A stretch of DNA of 64,000 bases from Synechocystis sp. PCC 7338 (GTDB taxonomy: Bacteria > Cyanobacteriota > Cyanobacteriia > Cyanobacteriales > Microcystaceae). Shown in pieces: positions 36,778-45,306 of the stretch (positions are counted from its first letter, which is position 1; every line of letters begins with the position of its first letter). A program made the translations under genes and the position numbers. The stretch is from contig NZ_CP054306.1 of assembly GCF_018282115.1 (NCBI RefSeq), positions 310,001 through 374,000 on the forward strand, given 5' to 3'. Under the pieces are notes generated by a model that saw only the letters and a list, made by a program, of their open reading frames with translations, made no database searches and had not been told where the DNA came from.

Positions 36778-38442
36778 ATGACCCCATTGGAATTGAGCTA
36801 CCCCTTAAGCGGATTGGTTTTGGCCCTAGGCAGTGGCATATATGTCTGGAATAGTCGTCGTGCCCTGGAAAAAAAACTGGCCCAGTCTCCACCTTCCGAT
36901 TTGCCGTCAACCATACCCACCAGTTCCCCAACCCAGGCGATCGCCAAGGAAGTCAGCTCTAACCATGACAATGGCGAGGAATCCCCTGAGGGCATCATCC
37001 ACACCAAGGGGAAATTGCGTCGTCTAGAGAAGGAGTTACAGTCGATCCAAAGCAGCCTACAAAATGCTTTAGCTGAACGGGATCAGTTGACAGAGAATTA
37101 CCAAGCTCAGGAAAAAATGGTGGCCGCTCTGCAACATCAGTTGGCTCACTACGATGACATCCAGGGTGGAAAACTAGCGGGCTTGCAAAAACTCAATCAA
37201 GAATTGCTCCAGGAAAATACCAACCTTTCCGATCGCCTCAAGCAAGCGGTGAATGAAGTGGCGGAAACCCGCCCTAAATTGGTGCAGTTGCAGTCTCTAA
37301 TGACCAGAAATCAACAGTTGAGCGACCAACTCACCCACGTAGAACAAAATCAAGCCAAGGCGATCGACCAACACTTAGCTTCCCAGGAAAAACTCTGGCA
37401 ACAACAACGCCGGGAAGAGCAGGAAAGCTTAAAGAATCGGCTTGTCCAAGCAGAGCAAAAGGTACAAACATTAACCACGGAGCGGGATCAAGCCCAGCAA
37501 GAATCACACACTTTAAAAGAAAAAACCCAGTCAGTCCAGGCAGAGGTAACAAATTTACAAACCGCCCTTGCTCGCCTAGTGCAGCAGGAAGAACAGTGGC
37601 AAGGGGAACGGGAGCAACTCACCGCCAAACTAAACCAACTGGAGGAAGCGCAAAAAGAATTGGCCCTAGCCAACGCCGAATTAAAACTCAAACTGGAAAC
37701 TACCCAGGCCGAAGGCGATCGCCTGAAAGCGGAGAAAAAAGAACAGACTGCCGCCGTGCAATCTGCCCAGGGGGAAGTGACCCAACTGCAGGAGGAATTG
37801 GCCACGTTGAAAGAGGCCATAGCCAAAACCCAGCCCACAGCTCCGGAAGTGCCGGTTAAAGCTAACGTCGCCGCAACTAAGCCTGCTCCAGCAAAACCAG
37901 CCGAGGCCCCCGCCCCAGTCAGTGTTGAAGTTGAGCAAGAATCAGCTAAACCGACCAAGGCTGAAAAAGTTGACCCCACCCCTGCTAAAACTACAGCAAA
38001 ACCTGAACCCCAGCCCGCCAAAGTTGCTAAAGCGACCGTGCCCCAGCTATCTGAATCAAAGACAAAGTCTAGTCCGGAGTCAGAGCCCGCAGAAAAGGCC
38101 CCGGTTAAAGTGGAAAAAACTTCGGTAGAGGCACCCCAGGGAGAATCAAAATCAGAGCCAGCCCCAGCCCAAACTGGCGATCGCCCGCCGGAAGTTGACC
38201 AAAGCGGAGTCCATCCCCTGGCCGAGAAAAAAATTGTCATCCTCGGTACCCTCAACGCCATGAATCGGGAGGAAGCTAAAACCAGACTCCAAAATGTGGG
38301 GGCTGAATGCACTGGCACTCCCAGCGGCAAAACCGATTATGTGGTGGTGGGCAAGGCCCCCGGCGCGAAACTGAAAAAAGCTCAGAAGCTCGGCATTGCC
38401 CAATTGTCGGAAGCTCAATTCTTGGAATTGTTGGGCGAATAG
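36778..38442 (+). CDS. Membrane-anchored coiled-coil protein with C-terminal BRCT domain
   Basis: 554 residues, ATG 36778. Residues about 7-24 form one membrane helix, followed by a basic segment. Residues about 75-360 are a long Gln/Glu/Lys/Leu-rich coiled coil. Residues about 365-475 are Pro/Ala/Lys/Glu-rich and disordered in appearance. The last about 75 residues are a BRCT domain of the NAD-ligase type (KKIVILGTLNAMNREEAK, GKTDYVVVGKAPGAKLKKA, FLELLG). BRCT domains bind phosphopeptides or DNA ends; a membrane-tethered BRCT is unusual. The coding region is less AT-rich than the Dna2-like gene. It may relate to PCC 6803 Sll1583. Confidence 0.85.
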   Translation: MTPLELSYPLSGLVLALGSGIYVWNSRRALEKKLAQSPPSDLPSTIPTSSPTQAIAKEVSSNHDNGEESPEGIIHTKGKLRRLEKELQSIQSSLQNALAERDQLTENYQAQEKMVAALQHQLAHYDDIQGGKLAGLQKLNQELLQENTNLSDRLKQAVNEVAETRPKLVQLQSLMTRNQQLSDQLTHVEQNQAKAIDQHLASQEKLWQQQRREEQESLKNRLVQAEQKVQTLTTERDQAQQESHTLKEKTQSVQAEVTNLQTALARLVQQEEQWQGEREQLTAKLNQLEEAQKELALANAELKLKLETTQAEGDRLKAEKKEQTAAVQSAQGEVTQLQEELATLKEAIAKTQPTAPEVPVKANVAATKPAPAKPAEAPAPVSVEVEQESAKPTKAEKVDPTPAKTTAKPEPQPAKVAKATVPQLSESKTKSSPESEPAEKAPVKVEKTSVEAPQGESKSEPAPAQTGDRPPEVDQSGVHPLAEKKIVILGTLNAMNREEAKTRLQNVGAECTGTPSGKTDYVVVGKAPGAKLKKAQKLGIAQLSEAQFLELLGE

Positions 38443-38578
38443 GAAAAAATTCATAGGTGAACTTGGATTGCCCACTAAATTAACCAAACATGGTCGATTA
38501 AACCTGTTACCTCCCATAGTTGCTCTGATTGCTCTTTGGGAGGGATGGGGCGACTTGAAAAAACCTAACAAAAAAATC

Positions 38579-38671
38579 TCAGAGTACAAACCAGATAATC
38601 GCCAAGCCCAATAGGGTCAATACCATCATTAAATGGTTCATCCAGTCATCAAAGTTCCAATCTTTAAACAT
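38579..38671 (-). CDS. Candidate 30-residue single-helix membrane microprotein
   Basis: ATG at 38671-38669, stop TGA at 38581-38579. Translation [20 protein letters not shown], then a hydrophobic run ending IIWFVL: an acidic aromatic N-terminus and one membrane helix, a layout like small photosystem or NDH subunits. No Shine-Dalgarno is visible. U-rich sequence follows the stop on the minus strand. It is divergent from the ferredoxin gene (ATG 38751), about 80 bp apart. It is too short for usual gene callers. I do not recognise a named protein. Confidence 0.5.
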   Translation of the reverse strand: MFKDWNFDDWMNHLMMVLTLLGLAIIWFVL

Positions 38672-38750
38672 AATAATTTGGGGGGGCAGGGCCATTGGGC
38701 TTCGTTCTCTCCAACTATACGGCGATTATTCAGTTTTGGCCCCCATTCCC

Positions 38751-39179
38751 ATGGACAATTTCTTTCCCATAACCTCTCCAGGAACCATTGTTGATAGTTG
38801 TCAACGCCTCGGTATTAACCGCATTCAACGACACCTGTTTCTTTGCTGTGACCAGACCAAACCGAAATGTTGTAGCAAAGAAGATAGCCTCGCCACCTGG
38901 GATTATCTCAAAAAACGCCTACCAGAATTGGGGTTGGATTGCGCCCAAGCCAGTCAAACAGGGCATATTTTTCGCACCAAGGCGAACTGCTTAAGAGTTT
39001 GCCAACAGGGACCTATTTTGCTGGTGTATCCCGATGGAGTTTGGTATCGCAATGTCACCCCCCCAGTGATGGAACAAATTCTCCAAGAACATATTTTGCA
39101 AGGCCATCCGGTGGAAGAATACCGTTTTTTCACCCATCCACTTCCGGTTTCTGAAGAGACTGACAGAACCAACAACTAG
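38751..39179 (+). CDS. Thioredoxin-fold [2Fe-2S] ferredoxin
   Basis: About 142 residues from ATG 38751 (TTG 38736 possible). Cluster ligands appear in [18 protein letters not shown] and [10 protein letters not shown], the arrangement of the thioredoxin-like [2Fe-2S] ferredoxins (Cys plus CxxxC). [19 protein letters not shown] is a further family landmark. It is a small soluble electron carrier, probably in the cytosol; its partner is unknown. It lies downstream of the coiled-coil gene on the same strand, and a small minus-strand ORF lies in the gap. Confidence 0.85.
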   Translation: MDNFFPITSPGTIVDSCQRLGINRIQRHLFLCCDQTKPKCCSKEDSLATWDYLKKRLPELGLDCAQASQTGHIFRTKANCLRVCQQGPILLVYPDGVWYRNVTPPVMEQILQEHILQGHPVEEYRFFTHPLPVSEETDRTNN

Positions 39180-39270
39180 CCAGGGAGCCTGATGATCGGA
39201 CTATTCTGACTTTCCGGCAATCCTGGGGCATCCCACTAGAAGGAACAAGGGGGCTTTTGAGAGTAATCTA

Positions 39271-40125
39271 TCAGTTACTAGAATTGTCAAAATGACTATA
39301 AAAACGGGCGGGTTCTAGCCAACGGAGAATTTCCTTTTGCAGTCGCCTTAAGTCTTGGGAAAGGGAGTTTTTTAACCATTGCCCCACCGCATCCAGGGGG
39401 GAAAATTCCTGGCCCGTTTCCCATTGAATGTCTTGTCCTAAAGGAGTCAAATGATTGCCGGGAAGGGGACAGTAGGCCACTAGGTCGGCAGTTTGTTGAT
39501 TCAAAATCGGCCGGAGCCCCAGGGTTTGATCAATGTCATCGTTGGAAAATTTGATTAATAAATTCCGTCGCACCCGATAGCTTTCGGCAATTAAAAGATT
39601 CGTTTCCTCCGGTGAGGGGGTAAATTCAAAATTTAAATCCACCTGGAGATTGAACTGTCTCAGTTGTTTTTGCACCCCGGTGAGAAATTTGTCCAATTGC
39701 AGTTGGGCTAGTTGCTCCCCAAAGGGAATGGCCTGTTTAACCGGATAGTTATTAAACGCAATAAGGATATTGCCGGCCCGTTCCACCTCGTACAAACTGC
39801 CAATGAGCAGATGTAACTTACAACCAAGGCTATGGCCTAAGCCGTACACCGGCAATAAACCATTGGTAATTTCTCCCTGTTTTCGCAATCTTTCTAGAAT
39901 AATTTCAAAACGATTCAGCACACTGCGGGCGATCGCCTGGTGGTCGAAGGTATTGAGAAAAGGGGTGGCCACCACCACATAACCAGCTTTACCCAGTTCC
40001 GTTAATAGCCAACGATAGGCCACATTGGGGGCAGTACCCACAAACGCTCCCCCGAGAAAATGCACCACGGCGATCGGTTGGGGCGGCACCAGAACCCAAC
40101 TGCCAGAAATTTCACGCCATTCCAT
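39271..40125 (-). CDS. DUF1350 alpha/beta-hydrolase-like protein
   Basis: 284 residues. It begins MEWREISGSWVLVPPQPIAV with VHFLGGAFVGTAPNVAYRWL, the hallmark of DUF1350, a cyanobacterial/chloroplast family with an alpha/beta-hydrolase fold. The nucleophile-elbow region reads GLGHSLGCKLHLL (GHSLG). It is convergent with the ferredoxin gene and divergent from the SpoIID gene, 163 bp between the start codons. Substrate unknown. Confidence 0.87.
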   Translation of the reverse strand: MEWREISGSWVLVPPQPIAVVHFLGGAFVGTAPNVAYRWLLTELGKAGYVVVATPFLNTFDHQAIARSVLNRFEIILERLRKQGEITNGLLPVYGLGHSLGCKLHLLIGSLYEVERAGNILIAFNNYPVKQAIPFGEQLAQLQLDKFLTGVQKQLRQFNLQVDLNFEFTPSPEETNLLIAESYRVRRNLLIKFSNDDIDQTLGLRPILNQQTADLVAYCPLPGNHLTPLGQDIQWETGQEFSPLDAVGQWLKNSLSQDLRRLQKEILRWLEPARFYSHFDNSSN

Positions 40126-40288
40126 CGAAATCTATTTCCTCTTTGAGAAACTGACCCATTCCATAACCACCGCTATTTTAACGATCTTTCCCCCTTTGGT
40201 CGGCGCTGCAACTGGCTTGGCAAAATCCCCGCCAACGGCTACCTTGGTTAGGATTGACCGGTAGATTGTGCTGTGAGGAAAATTTGTC

Positions 40289-41449
40289 ATGAAATTGACG
40301 ACAAAAACAGGGGGTTCCCTGCCAACAAACTTACGGGCTCTCCTCCCCTGGTTACAACTAATTGGTAAATCTGGTTTTTTCAGTTTAATTATTTCCCTGG
40401 CTTGGACTTTATCCGCCCAGGCGATGGAATTGCGGGTTGCCATTAATAAAGGGGTTGGCAATGTCAGAGTGGGCAGTTCCACCCCGGCCCTGGTGAAAAA
40501 TGCTGGGGGGGCCACCATTGGTCGCCTAGATTCCCTCGTCCCCGCCAATGCCACTGCCTCCGGTCGCAACATTAACCTGGCTGGCATGCAGGCTTCCCAA
40601 ATCACCATTGAACCCAGCGGTGACGGCCGCATTTGGATCGGCGATCGTTGGTATCGGGGTAAGGTGCGTTTAATCCGTCAGGGCAATGGGGTCAGCGCTG
40701 TTAACCTGGTGGGCATTGAAGAATATTTATACAGTGTGGTAGGTTCCGAAGCCATTCCTTCCTGGCCTTTGGAAGCCCTAAAAGCCCAAGCTGTAGCCGC
40801 CCGCACCTACGCCATCTATCAAACCAGCAAAGATAGTAACCGTTACTACGACCTGGACACCACCACTGCCACCCAGGTTTACAAGGGAATGAATAACGAA
40901 TATGTCAGCACAGTGGAGGCCGTAGAAGCCACGGCGGGGCAAGTAATGACCTACAACGGCAAGGTAATTTTGGCTGCGTTCCATGCCGCCTCTGGGGGCC
41001 ATACGGAAAATGTTGAAGACGTATGGATGTCACCCCTGCCCTATCTACGGGGAGTAGTGGATTATGACCAAAGTTCGCCGGTGTTTAGCTGGAACCAAAC
41101 CTTCAGTAACCGTGATTTAAGCCGACACATTGGCGGCATCGGCACTGTCACCGGCTTAACTCCCCTAAAAGTTACCCCCAGGGGTCGCATTGCTTCTATC
41201 CAAGTCAATGGCACCGGGGGGCGCAAAACGTTAACGGGCAATGCCATTCGTCAGGCTTTGAAACTCCGTAGCACTCTGTTCACAGTGTCAAAAAATGGCG
41301 ACAATTTCACTATCATCGGTCGTGGTTCTGGCCATGGCATTGGTTTGAGTCAGTGGGGAGCCTACGGTTTAGCCCAAAAAGGCACCCCCTACCAACAAAT
41401 TTTGTCCCATTATTACCAGTCCGCTAGTTTGACCCAGTTAAATCGCTAG
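40289..41449 (+). CDS. SpoIID/LytB-domain protein
   Basis: 386 residues, with a signal peptide or anchor about 27-50. The middle holds the SpoIID domain: IEEYLYSVVGSEAIPSWPLE, ALKAQAVAARTYAIYQ, AAFHAASGGHTENVEDVW, and the C-terminal GRGSGHGIGLSQWGAYGLAQ. SpoIID-type enzymes are lytic transglycosylases or amidase enhancers acting on denuded glycan; in non-sporulating cyanobacteria the role is in wall remodelling by inference. First gene of a tight group with the hydrolase (12 bp spacer) and cofG (3 bp spacer). Confidence 0.9.
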   Translation: MKLTTKTGGSLPTNLRALLPWLQLIGKSGFFSLIISLAWTLSAQAMELRVAINKGVGNVRVGSSTPALVKNAGGATIGRLDSLVPANATASGRNINLAGMQASQITIEPSGDGRIWIGDRWYRGKVRLIRQGNGVSAVNLVGIEEYLYSVVGSEAIPSWPLEALKAQAVAARTYAIYQTSKDSNRYYDLDTTTATQVYKGMNNEYVSTVEAVEATAGQVMTYNGKVILAAFHAASGGHTENVEDVWMSPLPYLRGVVDYDQSSPVFSWNQTFSNRDLSRHIGGIGTVTGLTPLKVTPRGRIASIQVNGTGGRKTLTGNAIRQALKLRSTLFTVSKNGDNFTIIGRGSGHGIGLSQWGAYGLAQKGTPYQQILSHYYQSASLTQLNR

Positions 41450-41461
41450 GACTGTCCTGCC

Positions 41462-42100
41462 ATGGCTCTACATTTTTCGGCCCATTCTGCAGCGGATCTC
41501 TCGGCGATCGCCTATCCTGACCGAGGAAGTTCACCGTCGCAGTCTAGCCGTTTGCTAGTAATGCTCCATGGTTGGGGGGCCGATGCCAGGGATTTGGCGG
41601 ATTTAGCCCCCATGTTGGACTTGCCAAATTGTCAGTGGCGCTTTGTCAATGCCCCCTTTGCCCATCCCCAAATTCCCGGAGGGCGGGCTTGGTATGACCT
41701 GGAAAGTCAAACTTTTGAGGGACTATCCCAGGCAAAACAGAGTTTAAGGGCCTATTTATTGGGTTTAGAGGCAAAAACAGGCATTCCTCTGGCCAGAACT
41801 GTGTTGGGGGGCTTTTCCCAAGGAGGAGCTATGGCCCTGGATGTGGGTTTGACCTTACCCCTAGCAAAGATTTTTTCCCTGAGTGGTTATCTCCATTTCC
41901 AACCTGAACCCCAACTTCAGGCGATCGCCCCTATCTTGTTAATCCATGGCACCGAAGATCCGGTAGTACCGGTGCGGATGGCTCAACAGGCCAAGGCTGA
42001 ACTAGAAGGCATTGGGGCGACGGTGGAATATCAAGAATTTCCCATGGGCCATGCCATTCCTCCCATGGCTTTGGCGCGGTTAAAGTCTTTTTTGAGTTGA
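41462..42100 (+). CDS. Alpha/beta hydrolase, phospholipase/carboxylesterase type
   Basis: 212 residues. Catalytic triad visible: nucleophile Ser in GGFSQGGAMAL (GFSQGG), Asp in LIHGTEDPVVPV, His in PMGHAIPP. The start LLVMLHGWGADARDLADLAP is typical of the family. It hydrolyses small esters or lysophospholipids, substrate unknown. It sits between the SpoIID gene and cofG in what looks like one operon. Confidence 0.88.
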   Translation: MALHFSAHSAADLSAIAYPDRGSSPSQSSRLLVMLHGWGADARDLADLAPMLDLPNCQWRFVNAPFAHPQIPGGRAWYDLESQTFEGLSQAKQSLRAYLLGLEAKTGIPLARTVLGGFSQGGAMALDVGLTLPLAKIFSLSGYLHFQPEPQLQAIAPILLIHGTEDPVVPVRMAQQAKAELEGIGATVEYQEFPMGHAIPPMALARLKSFLS

Positions 42101-42103
42101 AGT

Positions 42104-43045
42104 GTGTTGCCCATCACCTACAGTCCCGCCTATACCCTGGTTCCCACCTACGAGTGTTTTAATCGTTGTAGTTACTGCAATTTTCGGCAGGAGCCTGGAC
42201 GGGATCAATGGTTAACCGAAAGCGCTGCTAAACAGCGGCTGGAAAGTTTGGCAGGGCAGGGAGTAAGGGAAATTTTAATTCTGGCCGGGGAAGTGCATCC
42301 CCAATCTTCCCGCAGAAAGGCTTGGTTTGAACTTATTTATAACCTTGGCAAAATGGCCTTGGATTTGGGTTTTTATCCCCATACCAATGCCGGGCCTCTG
42401 AGTCGGTCAGAAATGATTCGTTTAAAGGAGGTCAATTTTTCCCTGGGGTTAATGCTGGAACAGGTTTCTCCCCGGCTATTAACCACTGTTCATCGCCAAG
42501 CACCAAGTAAAGAACCCCAACTCAGGTTAGAACAGTTACAACTAGCGGGGGAATTGGGTATTCCTTTCACCACCGGTCTACTATTGGGCATTGGGGAAGC
42601 TGACCAGGAAGTAGAAGAGAGTTTAATGGCGATCGCCAATGTTCACAGCCAATACGGTCATATTCAGGAAGTTATTTTGCAACCCCACAGTCCTGGACAA
42701 AAACAAACAGATAATATTTACGCCTACAGCCCACAAAAATTGGTGCAAGTTATTACCTTAGCAAGGGCAATATTACCCCAAGACATTACTTTACAAATAC
42801 CGCCCAATTTAGTGCCAAATTTCAGTGATCTACTAGCTTGTTTAGCGGCTGGAGTTCGGGATTTAGGGGGAATTGTTCCCATTGATGAAGTTAACCCTGA
42901 TTATCATCACCAATCGGTGAATCAATTGAGTCAATTGCTAAAAGAGAATGGTTATTCATTGCAACCAAGGTTTCCAGTTTATCCCACTTATTTTTCCTGG
43001 CTCAATCCTAACCTACAACAACGACTACCAATTTTTATCAACTAA
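42104..43045 (+). CDS. cofG: CofG: deazaflavin (8-HDF/FO) synthase subunit 1, radical SAM
   Basis: 313 residues, GTG start 3 bp after the hydrolase stop. The radical SAM cluster motif is in TYECFNRCSYCNF (CxxxCxxC). LILAGEVHPQ, FTTGLLLGIGE and the C-terminal INPDYHHQ-like WPEVNPDYHH pattern fit CofG (family EINPEAPWP region here reads IDEVNPDYHH). With CofH it makes 7,8-didemethyl-8-hydroxy-5-deazariboflavin, the photolyase antenna in cyanobacteria. CofH is not in this window. The stop codon lies in the sequence that is repeated beyond the island at 46839. Confidence 0.9.
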   Translation: MLPITYSPAYTLVPTYECFNRCSYCNFRQEPGRDQWLTESAAKQRLESLAGQGVREILILAGEVHPQSSRRKAWFELIYNLGKMALDLGFYPHTNAGPLSRSEMIRLKEVNFSLGLMLEQVSPRLLTTVHRQAPSKEPQLRLEQLQLAGELGIPFTTGLLLGIGEADQEVEESLMAIANVHSQYGHIQEVILQPHSPGQKQTDNIYAYSPQKLVQVITLARAILPQDITLQIPPNLVPNFSDLLACLAAGVRDLGGIVPIDEVNPDYHHQSVNQLSQLLKENGYSLQPRFPVYPTYFSWLNPNLQQRLPIFIN

Positions 43046-43088
43046 TTACTAGCCGATCTGGGCAACAATTTTTTCTGCTATCTGGCGA
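43038..43088. repeat. Direct repeat bordering the accessory island, left copy
   Basis: ATCAACTAATT (43038-43048) followed, after an 11-nt interruption, by TGGGCAACAATTTTTTC and GCTATCTGGCGA (43059-43088, one mismatch). The same sequence without the interruption occurs at 46839-46878, where it encodes the C-terminus of the glycosyltransferase on the minus strand. The left copy is a partial duplicate of that gene end and also contains the cofG stop codon. Confidence 0.8.
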
Positions 43089-43238
43089 CCCTAACGTTGC
43101 TGGCGATCGCCATGGACGATTGCAAAAGCACAGAGGCGCTTACAGTAAGAAGCTGGTGACGAAGAAGTTCTGGTGGGTAGGTCGTAAATTTTGTATGCGG
43201 CCTAACGGCCCTGTTCAGTCCCTGCCCGACTGCAACAT

Positions 43239-43649
43239 TTAGTTGGTCGTGATTGAAGAACTAATTCTAAATACATGACCATCGGGATGTCTTATGTGGC
43301 ATTCCCTAACACCCCAAGGCATATCTTCTGGCTCACAAGTCACCTCAATCCCATTCTCTTTTGCAATGTGAAATATTTGATCTACATCTTCAACCCACAC
43401 TGACATCCACGTCCCACCATCTCCTAATTCGTCGCCTGTTTTCTGGAATGTTGTTAAATTTTGGCTCTTTCCTCGGCCACCTTGACCATTTAGGCACAGA
43501 AATATCTCACATTCACCAGATCCCACGCAACCGAAACCAGCAGGATCGCCCCATTCCCAATTCTTCGACCATCCCAACTTCATAAACCACTCAAAGCTAG
43601 ATTCCATATCGGACACATTCAGGATTGGTGTTATGCATTTTGCTTTCAT
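43239..43649 (-). CDS. VOC-family (glyoxalase/bleomycin-resistance-like) protein
   Basis: 136 residues. It begins MKAKCITPILNVSDMESSFE, and has DPAGFGCVGSGECEIFLCL and WMSVWVEDVDQIFHIAKENG; the end is VRECHIRHPDGHVFRIS, which is the second beta-alpha-beta module of the vicinal oxygen chelate fold. Family members can detoxify or sequester electrophiles or antibiotics, or act as dioxygenases; the substrate is unknown. It is part of the accessory island, same strand as the next gene, 29 bp apart. Confidence 0.85.
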   Translation of the reverse strand: MKAKCITPILNVSDMESSFEWFMKLGWSKNWEWGDPAGFGCVGSGECEIFLCLNGQGGRGKSQNLTTFQKTGDELGDGGTWMSVWVEDVDQIFHIAKENGIEVTCEPEDMPWGVRECHIRHPDGHVFRISSSITTN

Positions 43650-43678
43650 AGTTAATCCCTGAGCTACAAGTTATGCAT

Positions 43679-44194
43679 TTATACACTACCAGCTCTCAAT
43701 TTTGGTAATTGTTTTTGGCTAATATAATAACCATCTGGACTGCTGCGCCCATATATACTCGCAAACTTGATACCCCACGATCCATCTTTATAAAAATAAA
43801 GTTTGCCTACACAACCATACAATCCAAGCCCTAATAATGTATCTAGATGTCGCTCAATTGAGGGGGATAAATTGTCAGGCGTAAACACCGCAACAAAACG
43901 AGGCTTAACATTGCTACCATTCACTTCAAAGATAGACTGAGCGTATGTAATGCTTTGCCAAACAAGCCTTGTTGTTTTTGATGTCTGTGCATTTATGCCT
44001 TCAACCCATTTGCACTCAACACCAAACCACTCATTGGTGAAGCCTTCAGCTATTAAGTGAGGCTTTGCACGCAAGAAAACGTCAATCCTTAGACGGACAT
44101 CGTATATAGGATGATACCCCCAAACTTCTTCTAAAATCTCAAAGTCTCGTGATAGCTTTGGGATTAGCCCCATTTTTAGCAATTGCTCTGTCAT
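43679..44194 (-). CDS. Hypothetical protein with a possible PD-(D/E)XK motif
   Basis: 171 residues. RLRIDVFLRAKPHLIAEGF followed by EWFGVECKWVEG gives D ... ExK spacing seen in restriction-endonuclease-like folds. QSITYAQSIF could supply the following QxxxY-type helix, and PRFVAVFTPD a later strand. I recognise no named family. It lies 29 bp upstream of the VOC gene, in the same orientation, in the accessory island. Could be a solitary nuclease or an immunity/defence accessory; this is inference from the motif alone. Confidence 0.65.
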   Translation of the reverse strand: MTEQLLKMGLIPKLSRDFEILEEVWGYHPIYDVRLRIDVFLRAKPHLIAEGFTNEWFGVECKWVEGINAQTSKTTRLVWQSITYAQSIFEVNGSNVKPRFVAVFTPDNLSPSIERHLDTLLGLGLYGCVGKLYFYKDGSWGIKFASIYGRSSPDGYYISQKQLPKLRAGSV

Positions 44195-44357
44195 TTAATT
44201 TCATGCATAACCATTAATTAAACTTCAATGGGAACCCTTAATGCACATTTATCATTTAACTTGTAAGGATAAACAGCATTAAAACCCATACTCAGCCTTC
44301 TAATGCTGAGAGAATGCCTGAAAAGAACCACTAAGTCAAATTATTTGGATTAAGTTT

Positions 44358-45306
44358 TATAGCAAAGGACGAGATAGTTAGGACAGTTCTCTCAACGCTA
44401 TATCCAATGCAGAAATCAGCGATTCTCCATTACTAACAAGTTGGGAAACATAACGTTTTAGTCTCGCCCAGAACTTCTCAATTTTGTTCAAGTCTGGTGA
44501 ATATGGTGGTAAAAATATAACCTCACACCCAGCTTTTGCTACCAATGCCTTTATTCTTTCTTTCGGATGAAAGCTTGCATTATCCATGATTAGTATCTGA
44601 CCTGGTATTAACTCTGGTAATAACATTTCTTCTATCCACGTGCATACTACTTGAGCGTTACAGTATCCTTAAAATATCATTGGAGCTATTGTTGTTCCAT
44701 TCCACCAACAACTTATTATGCTGACTCTCTTGGTTCTATGTCCTAATTTGCTTGCCTTTAATCTCTCTGATTTATGACAGTACCCATAGGGGTAGTCTAG
44801 AGTGTCATCTAGACCGGCTTGATCCATATAAATCAGTTTTTCTGCCGCATATTGCTTGATTTCATCTTCAAATGCCTTTCTCGCTTCCTCTTCTATTTCC
44901 CTGTAAATATAAGTTTTTTTTTCTAGTAAACCCTATTTTCTTTAGAGCCTTACTTATTCTTATTCTACTTACGGGCTCTGGCCATTTTTCTGCCATTTGT
45001 TTTTGCGTTAAATGACCGTTCTCCTCCGCAAATTCTCTGAATTTATCCAAATCATCTATTTTCGGTCGTGGACCACGCTCATAATCTCTCTTCGCGGCCA
45101 CACTTCCTGTTTCTTTCTTCTTTTTTATCCATAGGTCTAAGGTGTTGCGACTAATGTTCAGTGTTCGGCAGACATGGCTTTTCTTCTCTCCTTTTTCTAC
45201 TGCACTTACCGCTTTCTCTCTTAGATCTACACTGTAGGGGGCTGGCATCGCTTTTTTCCTAACTCTTTCCATACATTATGTCCTAATCTTAGCAATCTTT
45301 GCTATA
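44358..45306 (-). mobile_element. ISY100-type element (IS630/Tc1-mariner), decayed
   Basis: About 945 bp between TA dinucleotides at 44358-44359 and 45305-45306. The ends share TAGCAAAG and an inner TTAGGACA in inverted orientation. The size and the TA target match ISY100 of Synechocystis (published length 947 bp as I recall). The transposase is interrupted twice (see pseudogene). Its right TA abuts the end of the IS701-family element, so it seems to have inserted at that element's edge. Confidence 0.88.
44378..45272 (-). pseudogene. ISY100 transposase, frameshifted and with an internal stop
   Basis: The N-terminal part (from MPAPYSVDLRE, ATG 45248, or the earlier ATG at 45272) runs to a tract of nine A on the minus strand (plus-strand T at 44914-44922), where the frame shifts. 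The C-terminal part continues in the other frame, but TAA at 44669-44671 interrupts it where the intact protein would have Gln (IF-Q-GYC). The end retains the DDE-type LIMDNASFHPKERI and PPYSPDLNKIEKFWARLK. The A-tract could allow programmed frameshifting in an active copy, but the extra stop makes this copy inactive. Confidence 0.9.

Noticed and set aside
37488-38330. 280-residue minus-strand frame opposite the coiled-coil gene
   Set aside because: Its Ser/Ala/Trp-rich composition mirrors the Ala/Pro/Lys-rich plus-strand protein, a typical antisense shadow.
43150-43240. GCCTAAC...GTTAGGC-like bases after the VOC gene as an integron attC site
   Set aside because: GTTAGGC is present on the minus strand but the partner RYYYAAC is mismatched and the spacing is too short for a folded attC. 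No integrase is in the window.
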